Positions 33,867 to 43,605 of a stretch of 64,000 nucleotides of DNA are shown here, piece after piece (position 1 is the first letter of the stretch; every line of letters starts with the position of its first letter). The notes below the pieces were generated by a model. It worked only from the letters and a program-made list of their open reading frames with translations, did no database searches and was not told the DNA's origin. The translations under genes and the position numbers were made by a program. The DNA comes from Streptomyces sp. NRRL B-24484 (lineage in GTDB: Bacteria; Actinomycetota; Actinomycetes; Streptomycetales; Streptomycetaceae), in NCBI RefSeq assembly GCF_000717715.1, contig NZ_JOAI01000023.1:124001-188000 (forward strand), given 5' to 3'.

Positions 33867-36259
33867 ACGGCCAGGACACCTTCGCCATCGACCCCTGGGG
33901 CGTCGTCGAGCACGGACTCGACCTGGAGGGCCTGGCCCGCGCCGAGTCGGTCTTCGCGCTCTCCAACGGCCACATCGGGCTGCGCGCCAACCTCGACGAG
34001 GGCGAGCCGCACGGCCTGCCCGGCACCTACCTCAACGGTGTCTTCGAGCTGCGCCCGCTGCCCTACGCGGAGAGCGGCTACGGCTACCCCGAGTCCGGCC
34101 AGAGCGTCATCAACGTCACCAACGGCAAGATCATCCGGCTGCTGGTCGACGACGAGCCCTTCGACCTGCGCTACGGCGACCTGCACCAGCACCAGCGCAG
34201 CCTGGACTTCCGGGACGGCGTGCTGCGGCGCACCGCCGAGTGGACCTCGCCCGCCGGACGGACCGTCAAGGTCTCCTCCGCCCGGCTGGTCTCGCTCACC
34301 CAGCGCGCGGTCGCCGCCTTCGACTACACCGTCGAGGCGGTCGACGGACCCGTCCGGATCGTGCTGCAGTCCGAACTGGTCGCCAACGAGCAGCTCCCGG
34401 ACGGCGAACGCGACCCGCGCGCCGCCGCCGTGCTGGAGGCGCCGCTCGTCGCCGAGGCGCACGAGGCGGTCGGGACCAAGGCCGTGCTGGTGCACCGCAC
34501 CCGCTACAGCGGCCTGCGGGTCGCCGCCGGCATGGACCACCTGATCGAGGGCCCGGACCGCTTCGAGGCCACCGCCGAGGCGACCGAGCAGCAGGGCCGG
34601 ATCAGCGTCACCACCGTGCTGCAGGCCGGCGAGCGGCTGCGGCTGGTCAAGTTCATCGCCTACGGCTGGTCGGCGACCCGCTCGCTGCCCGCCGTGCGCG
34701 ACCAGGTGGAGGCCGCGCTGACGGCCGCCCGCTACACCGGGTGGGACGGCCTGGTCGCCGAGCAGAAGGGCTTCCTCGGGGACTTCTGGGGCGGCAGCGA
34801 CATCGAGGTCGAGGGCGACGTCGAGCTCCAGCAGGCCGTCCGCTTCGCGCTGTTCCACGTGCTGCAGGCCGGTGCCCGCAGCGAGGAGCGGGCGATCCCC
34901 GCCAAGGGCCTCACCGGCCCCGGCTACGACGGCCACAGCTTCTGGGACACCGAGACCTTCGTCCTGCCGGTGCTCACCTACTGCCTGCCCGCCGCCGTCG
35001 ACCAGGCGCTGCGCTGGCGGCACACCACGCTGCCGATGGCCCGCGAGCGGGCCGCCCAGCTCGGTCTGGCCGGGGCGGTCTTCCCGTGGCGGACGATCCG
35101 CGGCGAGGAGTGCTCCGGCTACTGGCCCGCCGGCACCGCGGCCTTCCACATCGGCGCGGACATCGCCGCGGCCGTCGTCCGCTACGTGCACGCCACCGGC
35201 GACACCGAGTTCGAGCGCACCTGGGGCCTGGAACTCCTGGTCGAGACCGCCCGGATGTGGCGTTCGCTCGGCCACCACGACCCGGCCGGCCGGTTCCGCA
35301 TCGAGGGCGTCACCGGCCCCGACGAGTACAGCGCCGTCGCCGACAACAACGTCTTCACCAACCTGATGGCGCAGACCAACCTGCGCGCCGCCGCCGAGGC
35401 CGCCACCCGGCACCCGCTGGAGGCCGGCACCCTGGGCGTCGACACCGAGGAGGCCGCCGCCTGGCGGGACGCCGCCGCGGCGATGTTCATCCCCTACGAC
35501 GAGAACCTCGGCGTGCACCCGCAGGCCGACGGCTTCACCGACCACCAGCTGTGGGACTTCGAGAACACCCCGGCCGAGAACTACCCGCTGCTGCTGCACT
35601 ACCCGTACTTCGACCTCTACCGGAAGCAGGTCGTCAAGCAGGCCGACCTGGTGCTCGCCATGCAGGTCCGCGGCGACGCCTTCACCGACGAGCAGAAGGC
35701 CCGCAACTTCGCGTACTACGAGCGCCTCACCGTCCGGGACTCCTCGCTCTCCGCCTGCACCCAGGCGGTCATCGCGGCCGAGGTCGGCCAGCTCGACCTC
35801 GCGTACGACTACACCGCCGAGGCCGCCCTGATGGACCTGCACGACCTCGGCGGCAACACCCGCGACGGCCTGCACATGGCCTCCCTCGCCGGCGCCTGCA
35901 TCGCTCTGGTGGCGGGCTTCGGCGGGCTGCGCGACCGCGGCGGCCGGCTCTCCTTCCGGCCCCGGCTGCCCTCCGGGCTGCGCAGGCTCTCGTTCGCGCT
36001 GCGGGTGCGGGACAACCTGCTGCGGGTCGAGATCACCCACGCCGCCACCACCTACACGCTCAAGCACGGCGAGAGCATCCAGGTGCAGCACGACGGCGAG
36101 GTGCTGGAGGTGAAGGCCGGTTCGCCGCTGCACCGGCCGACCACGGTCGCCGAGGTGCCGCCCGAGCGGTGCACCCAGCCGCCCGGCCGCGAGCCGGCCC
36201 GGCGGCACCCGCAGGCCGGTGTGCACACCCAGCCGATCGAGCACCTGCCCGCCGAGTGA
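33863..36259 (+). CDS. Glycoside hydrolase family 65 phosphorylase
   Basis: The product has 798 residues. The early FALSNGHIGLRANLDEG and the catalytic-acid region VTGPDEYSAVADNNVFTN (with the conserved Glu) are GH65 signatures. HSFWDTETF and the phosphate-binding-side segment near GNTRDGLHMASLAGA also fit. GH65 enzymes phosphorolyse alpha-linked disaccharides such as maltose, trehalose or kojibiose; the precise substrate cannot be read from sequence by eye. GTG at 33863 overlaps the HAD stop, giving a two-gene operon. Confidence 0.9.
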   Translation: MNGQDTFAIDPWGVVEHGLDLEGLARAESVFALSNGHIGLRANLDEGEPHGLPGTYLNGVFELRPLPYAESGYGYPESGQSVINVTNGKIIRLLVDDEPFDLRYGDLHQHQRSLDFRDGVLRRTAEWTSPAGRTVKVSSARLVSLTQRAVAAFDYTVEAVDGPVRIVLQSELVANEQLPDGERDPRAAAVLEAPLVAEAHEAVGTKAVLVHRTRYSGLRVAAGMDHLIEGPDRFEATAEATEQQGRISVTTVLQAGERLRLVKFIAYGWSATRSLPAVRDQVEAALTAARYTGWDGLVAEQKGFLGDFWGGSDIEVEGDVELQQAVRFALFHVLQAGARSEERAIPAKGLTGPGYDGHSFWDTETFVLPVLTYCLPAAVDQALRWRHTTLPMARERAAQLGLAGAVFPWRTIRGEECSGYWPAGTAAFHIGADIAAAVVRYVHATGDTEFERTWGLELLVETARMWRSLGHHDPAGRFRIEGVTGPDEYSAVADNNVFTNLMAQTNLRAAAEAATRHPLEAGTLGVDTEEAAAWRDAAAAMFIPYDENLGVHPQADGFTDHQLWDFENTPAENYPLLLHYPYFDLYRKQVVKQADLVLAMQVRGDAFTDEQKARNFAYYERLTVRDSSLSACTQAVIAAEVGQLDLAYDYTAEAALMDLHDLGGNTRDGLHMASLAGACIALVAGFGGLRDRGGRLSFRPRLPSGLRRLSFALRVRDNLLRVEITHAATTYTLKHGESIQVQHDGEVLEVKAGSPLHRPTTVAEVPPERCTQPPGREPARRHPQAGVHTQPIEHLPAE

Positions 36260-36358
36260 CGCCGGGCGGTCACCCGTTCGCCGTCGACCGGGTGCCCGCC
36301 GCGGGCCGCCGTCGCAGGGTGGTGGCGACCTGTGACCGGCGACCGAAGGACGGACCCC

Positions 36359-38092
36359 GTGGGCAGTGTGGCCGAACAGATGGTCGAGGTGCTCCGGCAG
36401 GCCGGGGTCGAGCGGGTCTACGGGGTCGTCGGCGACAGCCTGAACCCGGTGGTCGACGCCATCCGCCGCGCCGAGGGGATCTCCTGGGTGCACGTCCGCA
36501 ACGAGGAGGCCGGCGCCTTCGCGGCCGCCGCCGAGGCCGAGCTCACCGGACGCCTCGCGGTCTGCGCCGGCTCCTGCGGCCCCGGCAACACCCACCTCGT
36601 CCAGGGCCTCTACGACGCCCAGCGCAGCGGTGTCCCCGTGCTCGCGCTGGCCTCGCACATCCCGTCCGGGCAGATCGGCACCGGCTTCTTCCAGGAGACC
36701 CACCCCGAGCGGGTGTTCACCGACTGCAGCGGCTTCTGCGAGACGGCGTCCACCCCCGCGCAGCTGCCGCGGCTGATGCGGGTGGCCGTGCAGCACGCCC
36801 TGGGGGCGCGCGGCGTCGCGGTGCTGGCCTTCCCCGGGGACGTCGCCGCGCTGCCCGCGGCCGGCCCCACCGGCAGCTCGTCCTTCCTGACCGAGCAGGC
36901 CGTCGCCGCACCGCCCTGGGGCCAGGTCCGGCGGCTCGCCGAGGCGCTGGAGTCCGCCGCCACCGTCACGCTCTTCTGCGGCGCCGGCTGCCGGGACGCC
37001 CACGAGGAGGTGATGAAGCTCGCCGCCACCCTGCTGGCACCGGTCGGGCACTCGCTGCGGGGCAAGGAGTTCATCCAGTTCGACAACCCCTACGACGTCG
37101 GCATGAGCGGCCTGCTCGGCTACGGCGCCTGCCACGAGGCGCTGCACGAGGCCGAGTTGGTGCTGATGCTGGGCACCGACTTCCCGTACGACTCCTTCCT
37201 GCCGACCCGGCGGGTGATCCAGGTCGACCACGACGCCACCCGGCTCGGCCGCCGCGCCCCGCTCGAACTCGCCGTGCACGGCGACGTGTCCGCGACCCTG
37301 CGGGCCGTCCTCCCGCTGCTCGCGCAGCGCTCCGACCGCCGCTTCCTCGACTCCGCGCTGGCCCGGCACGCCAAGGCCCTGGAGACCGTCGTCGGCGCCT
37401 ACACCCGGGACATCGAGAAGCACACCCCGATCCACCCCGAGTACGTCGCCTCGGTGCTCGACGACGTCGCCGCCGACGACGCCGTCTTCACCGTCGACAC
37501 CGGGATGTGCAACGTCTGGGCGGCCCGCTACCTCACCCCCAACGGCCGCCGCCGGGTGATCGGCTCCTTCCTGCACGGCTCCATGGCGAACGCCCTGCCG
37601 CACGCCATCGGCGCCCAACTGGCCTTCCCCGGGCGGCAGGTGATCTCGATGTCCGGCGACGGCGGGCTCGGCATGCTGCTCGGCGAACTGCTCACCGTCG
37701 TCAAGCACCGGCTGCCGGTCAAGACCGTCGTCTTCAACAACGGCGCACTCGGCATGATCAAGCTGGAGATGCTGGTCAGCGGCTACCCCGAGTGGGAGAT
37801 CGACAACGGCGACGTCGACTACGCCGCCATCGCCCGCGCCGCCGGCATCCCCGCCAAGCGGGTCACCGATCCGGCCAGGGTCCGCGAGGTGCTCGCCGAG
37901 GCCCTCGAACGCCCCGGCCCGGCCCTGGTGGACGTGGTCACCGACCCCAACGCCCTCGCCGTCCCGCCGAAGATCACCGCCGCGCAGCTCCGCGGCTTCG
38001 CCCTGGCCGCCGGCCGCACCGTCCTGTCCGGCGGCGTCGGCCGGATGGTCGAGCTGGCCCGCAGCAACCTGCGGAACGTCCCCCGGCCCTGA
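36359..38092 (+). CDS. Thiamine-pyrophosphate enzyme (pyruvate oxidase/dehydrogenase-like)
   Basis: The product has about 577 residues in the acetolactate-synthase/pyruvate-oxidase superfamily. The PYR domain starts VYGVVGDSLNPVVDAI with the catalytic Glu region VHVRNEEAGAFAAAAEAEL. The PP domain has MSGDGGLGMLLGELLTVV...VVFNNGALGMIKLE, the TPP-Mg motif. The opening most resembles PoxB-type pyruvate dehydrogenase (quinone). The GTG at 36359 gives the family-typical start; one at 36332 would add nine residues. It is convergent with the WYL regulator gene. Confidence 0.88.
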   Translation: MGSVAEQMVEVLRQAGVERVYGVVGDSLNPVVDAIRRAEGISWVHVRNEEAGAFAAAAEAELTGRLAVCAGSCGPGNTHLVQGLYDAQRSGVPVLALASHIPSGQIGTGFFQETHPERVFTDCSGFCETASTPAQLPRLMRVAVQHALGARGVAVLAFPGDVAALPAAGPTGSSSFLTEQAVAAPPWGQVRRLAEALESAATVTLFCGAGCRDAHEEVMKLAATLLAPVGHSLRGKEFIQFDNPYDVGMSGLLGYGACHEALHEAELVLMLGTDFPYDSFLPTRRVIQVDHDATRLGRRAPLELAVHGDVSATLRAVLPLLAQRSDRRFLDSALARHAKALETVVGAYTRDIEKHTPIHPEYVASVLDDVAADDAVFTVDTGMCNVWAARYLTPNGRRRVIGSFLHGSMANALPHAIGAQLAFPGRQVISMSGDGGLGMLLGELLTVVKHRLPVKTVVFNNGALGMIKLEMLVSGYPEWEIDNGDVDYAAIARAAGIPAKRVTDPARVREVLAEALERPGPALVDVVTDPNALAVPPKITAAQLRGFALAAGRTVLSGGVGRMVELARSNLRNVPRP

Positions 38093-38095
38093 CGC

Positions 38096-39061
38096 TCAGT
38101 CCGCGGCCCCCGCCGCACGGGCGGCGCGGCCGGACAGCTCGCGCAGGTGCCCGAGGAGCTCCGGCGGTTCGTGGACCTCGAACTCGCAGCCCAGGGTGAT
38201 CAGCCGGACGGCCAGCCACTCCAGCGGGTCGGCCCGGCTGTGCAGGCGGCAGCGCCCGTCGTCCAGCGGCTCCAGGTCCCCGGCGCCCGGGCCGAGGCGG
38301 CGGGCGGCCTCGGCGTGGGGCAGGTGCAGGGTGGCGACCGCGCGGTAGGCCCGCGCCGGGCCGGCCAGCCGGGCCGCGACGAAGGCCGCGGCGTCCCCGC
38401 CTGGGAGTTCGCGCGGGGTGCAGCGCAGTCCCGTCCGCTGCGGGGCGGCGATCCGGTCGACGCGGAAGAGCCGCCAGTCGTCCCGGTCGGTGTCGTGGGC
38501 GACGAGGTACCAGCGGCGGCCGGCCGAGACCAGCCGGTGCGGCTCGACGAGGCGGCGGGTCTCGGCGTCGTCCCGGGCCCGGTAGCCGAAGCGGACCTTC
38601 TCGCGGCCGGCGATCGCGGAGGCGAGGACGGCCAGGTCCTCGGGGTCGATCCGGGGACCGTCGCCGGGCAGCACGGGGACGGTCGCGGTGTCGAGCGCGG
38701 AGACCCGGTGCCGCAGCCGGGACGGCAGCACCTGGACGAGCTTGGCCAGGGCCCGGACGGACGCCTCCTCGATGCCGTCCACGGCGTGCCCGGCGGCCGT
38801 CCGCAGGCCGACCGCGATGGCCACCGCCTCCTCGTCGTCGAGCAGCAGCGGTGGCATCGCGGTGCCCGCGACCAGCCGGTAGCCGCCGTCCGGGCCGCGG
38901 GTGGCCTCGACCGGGTAGCCGAGGTCGCGCAGCCGCTCGATGTCGCGCCGGACGGTGCGCGGGCTGACGCCCAGCCGGTCGGCGAGCTCGCCGCCGGGCC
39001 ATTCGCGCGGGGTCTGCAGCAGCGACAGCAGGGACAGCAGCCGGGCGGGTGTGTCGGTCAT
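38096..39061 (-). CDS. WYL-domain transcriptional regulator (DeoR-type HTH)
   Basis: The product has 321 residues. The N-terminal HTH is LADRLGVSPRTVRRDIERLRDLGYPVEATRGPDGGYRL. The WYL domain contains VEPHRLVSAGRRWYLVAHDTDRDDWRLFRVDRI. WYL proteins sense small molecules or nucleic acids and often repress adjacent genes. It is divergent from the MFS exporter gene across about 100 bp, so it probably controls it. Confidence 0.9.
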   Translation of the reverse strand: MTDTPARLLSLLSLLQTPREWPGGELADRLGVSPRTVRRDIERLRDLGYPVEATRGPDGGYRLVAGTAMPPLLLDDEEAVAIAVGLRTAAGHAVDGIEEASVRALAKLVQVLPSRLRHRVSALDTATVPVLPGDGPRIDPEDLAVLASAIAGREKVRFGYRARDDAETRRLVEPHRLVSAGRRWYLVAHDTDRDDWRLFRVDRIAAPQRTGLRCTPRELPGGDAAAFVAARLAGPARAYRAVATLHLPHAEAARRLGPGAGDLEPLDDGRCRLHSRADPLEWLAVRLITLGCEFEVHEPPELLGHLRELSGRAARAAGAAD

Positions 39062-39163
39062 GGTCCCGAGTCTCGCGCACATTGCGGTCAGGATCCGGCC
39101 TAATCGCGGCCTAGCGTCGGAGGTGTTCCCCCAGAGACCTCCCACACGCTTCCGAGGAGCACC

Positions 39164-40666
39164 ATGACCCCCGAACATCCCGACCGCAGGCGCTGGTTCG
39201 CGCTCGCCGTGGTGATGACGGCCAGCCTGATGGACCTGGTCGACGTCACCATCGTCAACATCGCGATGCCGAGTATCCGGGAGGAGACCGGCGCCTCGTT
39301 CAGCGCCCTGCAGTGGATCAGCGCGGGCTACGCGCTGGCCTTCGCGGTCGGCCTGATCACCGGCGGCCGGCTCGGCGACATCTACGGCCGCAAGCGGCTC
39401 TTCCTGCTGGGCATCGCCGGATTCACCGCCGCCTCCGCGCTCTGCGGTTTCGCGACCGGCCCGGACATGCTGGTCGCCGCGCGGGTGCTGCAGGGTGCGG
39501 CGGGCGCGCTGATGGTGCCCCAGGTGCTGGCGATCGTCCACGCCGGCTTCCCGGCGGAGGAGCGCGGCAAGGTGTTCGGACTGTTCGGGGCGATGGTCGG
39601 CCTGGGCGCGGTGACCGGTCCGCTGCTGGGCGCGCTGCTCACCGAATGGGACGTGGCCGGCCTCGGCTGGCGGCCGATCTTCCTGGTCAACCTGCCCGTC
39701 GGAGTGGCCGGCCTGCTGCTCGGCCGGGTCTTCATCGACGAGTCGAAGGCGCCGCAGGCGCTCCGGCTGGACCTCGTCGGCATGGCGCTGGCCAGCGCCG
39801 GCCTGCTGATGGTGCTCTACCCGCTGACCCAGGGCCGCGAGCTCGGCTGGCCGCTGTGGGGCTACGCGGTGATGGCCGGCGGCCTCGCCGTACTGGCGCT
39901 GTTCGTCCGGTACGAGCGGGCCAAGTCCCGCCGGGACGGCTCCCCGCTGGTGGAGCTCTCGCTGTTCCGGGTGCGCAGCTTCTCCGCCGGCATCGGCGTG
40001 CAGCTCGGCCACGGCACCGCCTGCGGCGTGTTCTTCCTGGTCTGGACGCTCTACATGCAGCTCGGCCTCGGCTGGAGCCCGATGCGGGCCGGACTGACCG
40101 GCCTGCCGTTCTCGCTCGCGGTCTCCACCGCCGCCGGACTCTCGGTGCAGAAGCTGGTGCCGCGGTTCGGCCGCGGGGTGCTGCGGGCGGGCGCGCTGGT
40201 GATGGCGGCGGGCACCCTCCTGTACCTCGCCCTCGCCGAGTGGCTGGGCACCGGCATCACGCCCTGGCAGATGGCGGGGCCGCTCGTGGTGATGGGCGCC
40301 GGCATGGGCCTGATCGTCGCGCCGCTGACGGACGCGGTGCTCTCCGAGGTGCCGCGGGAGCACGCCGGCTCCGCCTCCGGCCTGGTCAACACGGTCAACC
40401 AGCTGGGCGTGGCGCTCGGCCTCGGCCTGACCTCGGTGGCGTTCTTCGGCGTGGTCGACGGCGCGGCGCCGGCCGAACTCGCCGACGGGCGCGCGTTCAC
40501 GGCCGCGTTCACCGCCTCGCTGTGGTGGGTCGCCGGCGGCCTGCTGCTGGTGTTCCTGCTGATGGGGGCGCTGCCGAAGCGCCGCCCGCAGACCGCCGGG
40601 CACGACACCGGCGCGGCGCAGGACGGGGCCGTCCACCCGGAGGGGGAGCCGGCGCTGATCGGCTGA
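39164..40666 (+). CDS. MFS drug transporter (EmrB/QacA, DHA2-type)
   Basis: The product has 500 residues with about 14 hydrophobic segments. The DHA2 motifs are GGRLGDIYGRKRLFLLG (motif A) and GAVTGPLLGALL (motif C-like). LMDLVDVTIVNIAMPSI in helix 1 is the acidic TM1 signature of the QacA family. It should be a proton-driven drug efflux pump. ATG at 39164 follows GAGGAG. It is regulated probably by the divergent WYL protein. Confidence 0.92.
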   Translation: MTPEHPDRRRWFALAVVMTASLMDLVDVTIVNIAMPSIREETGASFSALQWISAGYALAFAVGLITGGRLGDIYGRKRLFLLGIAGFTAASALCGFATGPDMLVAARVLQGAAGALMVPQVLAIVHAGFPAEERGKVFGLFGAMVGLGAVTGPLLGALLTEWDVAGLGWRPIFLVNLPVGVAGLLLGRVFIDESKAPQALRLDLVGMALASAGLLMVLYPLTQGRELGWPLWGYAVMAGGLAVLALFVRYERAKSRRDGSPLVELSLFRVRSFSAGIGVQLGHGTACGVFFLVWTLYMQLGLGWSPMRAGLTGLPFSLAVSTAAGLSVQKLVPRFGRGVLRAGALVMAAGTLLYLALAEWLGTGITPWQMAGPLVVMGAGMGLIVAPLTDAVLSEVPREHAGSASGLVNTVNQLGVALGLGLTSVAFFGVVDGAAPAELADGRAFTAAFTASLWWVAGGLLLVFLLMGALPKRRPQTAGHDTGAAQDGAVHPEGEPALIG

Positions 40667-40732
40667 GACGCAGCGGTTTGCCTCCGGGGCAAAATTCTTG
40701 CCCGGCAGGCACGGCGGGTGTGGACTGGTCGC

Positions 40733-41323
40733 ATGACGGACGACCAGGAGGTCGCGGGCCTCGGCGCGCGACTGCGCGAGCACCGGACGGCCGGGCGGAT
40801 GACCCTGGAGGGCGCGGCCGCCCGGGTCGGCCTCTCCCCAGCCTATCTGTCGCGGTTGGAGACCGGGCGGCGGCAGCCCTCGCTGCCCGTGCTGCTCGGT
40901 CTCGCCCGCGCCTACGGCACCAGCGTCTCCGGGCTGCTCGGCGAGCAGCCCGGAGAGCCCGACCCGGTGGTCCGCGGCGGGGTCATCGGGCCCGGCCGGG
41001 CCGGCGGCTGGGGCTACCGGCGGGCCGGCGCGCCCGGCCGCGCGATGCAGGCGCTGCGCGTCCAGGTCCCACCGGGCGTGCAGGACGCCGTTGTCCGGGT
41101 GCACCCCGGCGAGGAGTGGCTCTACGTGCTGCGCGGACGGCTGCGGCTCACCCTCGGCGAGAGCGTCCACCACCTCGACGAGGGCGACTCGGCGCACTTC
41201 GACTCGCTCACCCCGCACTGCATCGCCGCCGACACGCCCGACGGAGTCGAGCTGCTCTTCCTGCACACCCTGCTGCAGAGCCCCGGCGGCGACCTGTGCC
41301 TCGGCGACGCACCCCGGATCTGA
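40733..41323 (+). CDS. XRE-cupin transcriptional regulator
   Basis: The product has 196 residues. The HTH (residues about 18-65) reads RMTLEGAAARVGLSPAYLSRLETGRRQPSLPVLL. The C-terminal cupin has VRVHPGEEWLYVLRGRLRLTLGE and LDEGDSAHFDSLTPHCI, giving small-molecule-sensing potential. The ATG at 40733 is preferred to the GTG 15 bp upstream. A small DUF6126-type membrane protein gene follows 38 bp later, a common pairing in Streptomyces. Confidence 0.88.
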   Translation: MTDDQEVAGLGARLREHRTAGRMTLEGAAARVGLSPAYLSRLETGRRQPSLPVLLGLARAYGTSVSGLLGEQPGEPDPVVRGGVIGPGRAGGWGYRRAGAPGRAMQALRVQVPPGVQDAVVRVHPGEEWLYVLRGRLRLTLGESVHHLDEGDSAHFDSLTPHCIAADTPDGVELLFLHTLLQSPGGDLCLGDAPRI

Positions 41324-41361
41324 CCGGCGTTCGACCGGCCCGACACCCCAGGAGGACGGAC

Positions 41362-41505
41362 ATGAGCAAGCCCACCACCACCGACGCCGGGCGGCGCACC
41401 GACCGCCGGGTGCTGATCCGCGCCGCGATCTACATGGTCGCCACGCACGTCTTCGCCGGATTCGTGATCCTGCTCTTCGAGATCGGCTCCCGGAAGAACG
41501 GCTGA
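41362..41505 (+). CDS. Small DUF6126-type membrane protein
   Basis: The product has 47 residues. A single helix (LIRAAIYMVATHVFAGFVILLF) sits between an N-terminal basic/Thr-rich tail and SRKNG. AGGAGG precedes the ATG. It follows the XRE-cupin gene in one operon; the pairing is recurrent in streptomycetes but its role is not known. Confidence 0.75.
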   Translation: MSKPTTTDAGRRTDRRVLIRAAIYMVATHVFAGFVILLFEIGSRKNG

Positions 41506-41512
41506 CGGGGGA

Positions 41513-42949
41513 TCAGTCCCCGGGCGCCGCCAGCCGGACGAGGGTGCAGAGCGCGTCCAGGGCCGGTTCGAAGGCCCGGTCCGACGGAGTCCCGTAGCCG
41601 ATCACCAGGGCCGGCGGGCGCTCCGGCTCCGGGCCCGCGGACGGGGTCCGGCACCAGCCCAGGGTGTTCAGCGACAGGCCCAGCCAGGCGGCCTGCCGGC
41701 GCAGCTCCTCCTCGTCCAGCGAGCCGGGCGGCAGCTCCAACACCGCGTGCAGCCCGGCCGCGATGCCGGTGACCCGGACCTCCGGCGCCCGCTCCGCCAG
41801 CACCGCCACCAGCCGGTCGCGCCGCCGCCGGTACTGCAGCCGGCTGCGCCGCACGTGCCGGTCGTAGGCGCCGGAGGCGATCAGCTCGGCCAGGGTCAGC
41901 TGGTCCATCACCCCGGACTGGCCGTCCGCCAGCTCCTTGCGACGGGCCACCGGGCCGACCAGCGCGGCCGGCAGCGCCAGCCAGCCGATCCGCAGGCCCG
42001 GCGCCAGGCTCTTGCTCACGGTGCCCGCGTGGACGACCCGTTCCGGGTCCAGCGCCTGCATCGCACCGACCGGCTGGCGGTCGTAGCGGAACTCCCCGTC
42101 GTAGTCGTCCTCCACCACCAGCCCGCCGGTCCGCTGCGCCCAGGCGACGGCGGCGGCCCGCCGCGCGGCCCGCAGCGGCACCCCGGTGGGGAACTGGTGC
42201 GCCGGGGTGAGCACCGCCGCCCCGGCGCCGGTGCCGGCCAACAGGTCGGTGCGGGCGCCGCCGGCGTCCAGCGGCAGCGCCGCGGTGGCCAGGTCCTTGG
42301 CGGACAGCACCTCCAGCTGCGGCGGCAGTCCGTACTCCTCGACCGCGACGGTGCCGACGCCCTGCTCGCGCAGCACCTCGCAGAGCAGGCCGAGGCCCTG
42401 GGTGTAGCCGGCGCAGACGACCAGCCGCTCCGGGTCGGTCCGCACCCCGCGGACCCGGGCGAGGTAGCCGGCCAGGGCGCGGCGCAGTTCGATCCGGCCG
42501 CGCGGGTCGGTGTAGCCGAACGCCTCGTGCGGGGCGGTGGCCAGCGCCCGGCGGGCCGCCGCCAGCCAGGCGGACCGCGGGAAGCGCGAGACGTCCGGGC
42601 GGCCCGGCATCAGGTCGTGCCGGACGGCGGGCGTGCGCGGCGCCGGGGACGCCGGCACCGGCACGGACGGGGTGCCGCGGTCGGCCACCACCGTGCCCGA
42701 GCCCTGCCGGGAGGCCAGCCAGCCCTCGGCCGAGAGCTGCGCGTACGCCTCCGCCACGGTGTTCCGGGCGATCCCGAGGTCCCGGGAGAGCTCCCGGGAG
42801 GACGGCAGCCGGGTGGCCCGGGGCAGCCGCCCGGTGCGGACGGCCTCGCGCAGCGCGTCCTCCAGGGCGGCCCGCAGGCCCAGGCCCCGGGAGCGGCCCG
42901 CGGTCAGGTCGAGGTGCAGGTCGCCACCGAAAGTGGCCCAGGATCCCAT
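41513..42949 (-). CDS. MocR/PdxR-type regulator with aminotransferase domain
   Basis: The product has 478 residues. The N-terminal GntR HTH is LPSSRELSRDLGIARNTVAEAYAQLSAEGWLASRQGSG. The PLP fold follows, with the Schiff-base lysine in HAGTVSKSLAPGLRIGWL. Such proteins use PLP as effector or sense amino-metabolites. It is divergent from the AhpD-like gene and flanked by AAGTGGCCC/GGGCCACTT sites. The ATG at 42949 is chosen; an in-frame GTG at 42967 is possible. Confidence 0.88.
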   Translation of the reverse strand: MGSWATFGGDLHLDLTAGRSRGLGLRAALEDALREAVRTGRLPRATRLPSSRELSRDLGIARNTVAEAYAQLSAEGWLASRQGSGTVVADRGTPSVPVPASPAPRTPAVRHDLMPGRPDVSRFPRSAWLAAARRALATAPHEAFGYTDPRGRIELRRALAGYLARVRGVRTDPERLVVCAGYTQGLGLLCEVLREQGVGTVAVEEYGLPPQLEVLSAKDLATAALPLDAGGARTDLLAGTGAGAAVLTPAHQFPTGVPLRAARRAAAVAWAQRTGGLVVEDDYDGEFRYDRQPVGAMQALDPERVVHAGTVSKSLAPGLRIGWLALPAALVGPVARRKELADGQSGVMDQLTLAELIASGAYDRHVRRSRLQYRRRRDRLVAVLAERAPEVRVTGIAAGLHAVLELPPGSLDEEELRRQAAWLGLSLNTLGWCRTPSAGPEPERPPALVIGYGTPSDRAFEPALDALCTLVRLAAPGD

Positions 42950-42980
42950 CCGCCCAATGAACCACACCCGCGGGCCACTT
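42931..42980. promoter_or_regulatory. Inverted MocR operator-like sites
   Basis: AAGTGGCCC (42931-42939) and GGGCCACTT (42972-42980) are inverted copies 32 bp apart, straddling the MocR start region. They lie between the divergent MocR and AhpD-like genes, so they likely form the regulator's operator. Confidence 0.6.
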
Positions 42981-42999
42981 CGCTCCTAGCGTGGAGCCC

Positions 43000-43491
43000 A
43001 TGACCACGAACGACCCCGCCCACGTCCCCGCCCACGTCCCCGCCCCCGTCCAGCGGATCTCCCTGCCCGAGCAGGCCGCCGGCTTCTACCGCGCGATGAT
43101 CGACCTGGACCGCGCCGCCCGGGCCGGCATCGAGCCCTCGCTGGCCGAGCTGGTCAAGATCCACGCCTCGGCGATCAACGGCTGTGCGTTCTGCCTGGAC
43201 ATGCACACCACCGACGCCCGCAAGGGCGGCGAGCAGGAGCACCGCCTCGCCACCCTGCCGGCCTGGCGCGAGGCCCCCTGGTACACCGCCCGCGAGCGCG
43301 CCGCCCTCGCCCTCACCGAGTCCGTCACGCTGGTCACCCAGGGGCACGTGCCGGACGCCGTCTACGACGAGGCCGCCAAGCACTTCGACCAGCAGGAGCT
43401 GGCCCAGCTGATCGCCCTGATCATCGCGATCAACTCGTGGAACCGGATCGCCATCACCTCCCGGATGAGCCCGTCCCCCAAGCAGGCCTGA
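43000..43491 (+). CDS. Carboxymuconolactone decarboxylase/AhpD-like protein
   Basis: The product has 163 residues. The C-x2-C-x3-H motif of AhpD proteins is in NGCAFCLDMHTTDARK. The helix before it (LAELVKIHASAIN) and after (AREAPWYTARERAALALTE) match the family. It probably acts in peroxide reduction or a related redox role. The ATG at 43000 is preferred; a GTG at 42991 is possible. It is likely controlled by the divergent MocR regulator. Confidence 0.9.
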   Translation: MTTNDPAHVPAHVPAPVQRISLPEQAAGFYRAMIDLDRAARAGIEPSLAELVKIHASAINGCAFCLDMHTTDARKGGEQEHRLATLPAWREAPWYTARERAALALTESVTLVTQGHVPDAVYDEAAKHFDQQELAQLIALIIAINSWNRIAITSRMSPSPKQA

Positions 43492-43560
43492 GCCGGCGGC
43501 ACCCCGCCGGAGAGCCTCCGCGAGTCCCTGGAGGCGTCTGCCGTAAGGCATCTCACACTC

Positions 43561-43595
43561 CGTCGGGCCCGGTCCGGTGCGGACCGGGCCCGACG
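43561..43595 (+). terminator. Terminator after the AhpD-like gene
   Basis: A perfect 15-bp stem (43561-43575 with 43581-43595) closes a GGTGC loop. It is followed by A/T-rich sequence and the TetR-type operator. Confidence 0.8.
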
Positions 43596-43605
43596 CGCCC
43601 GTATA

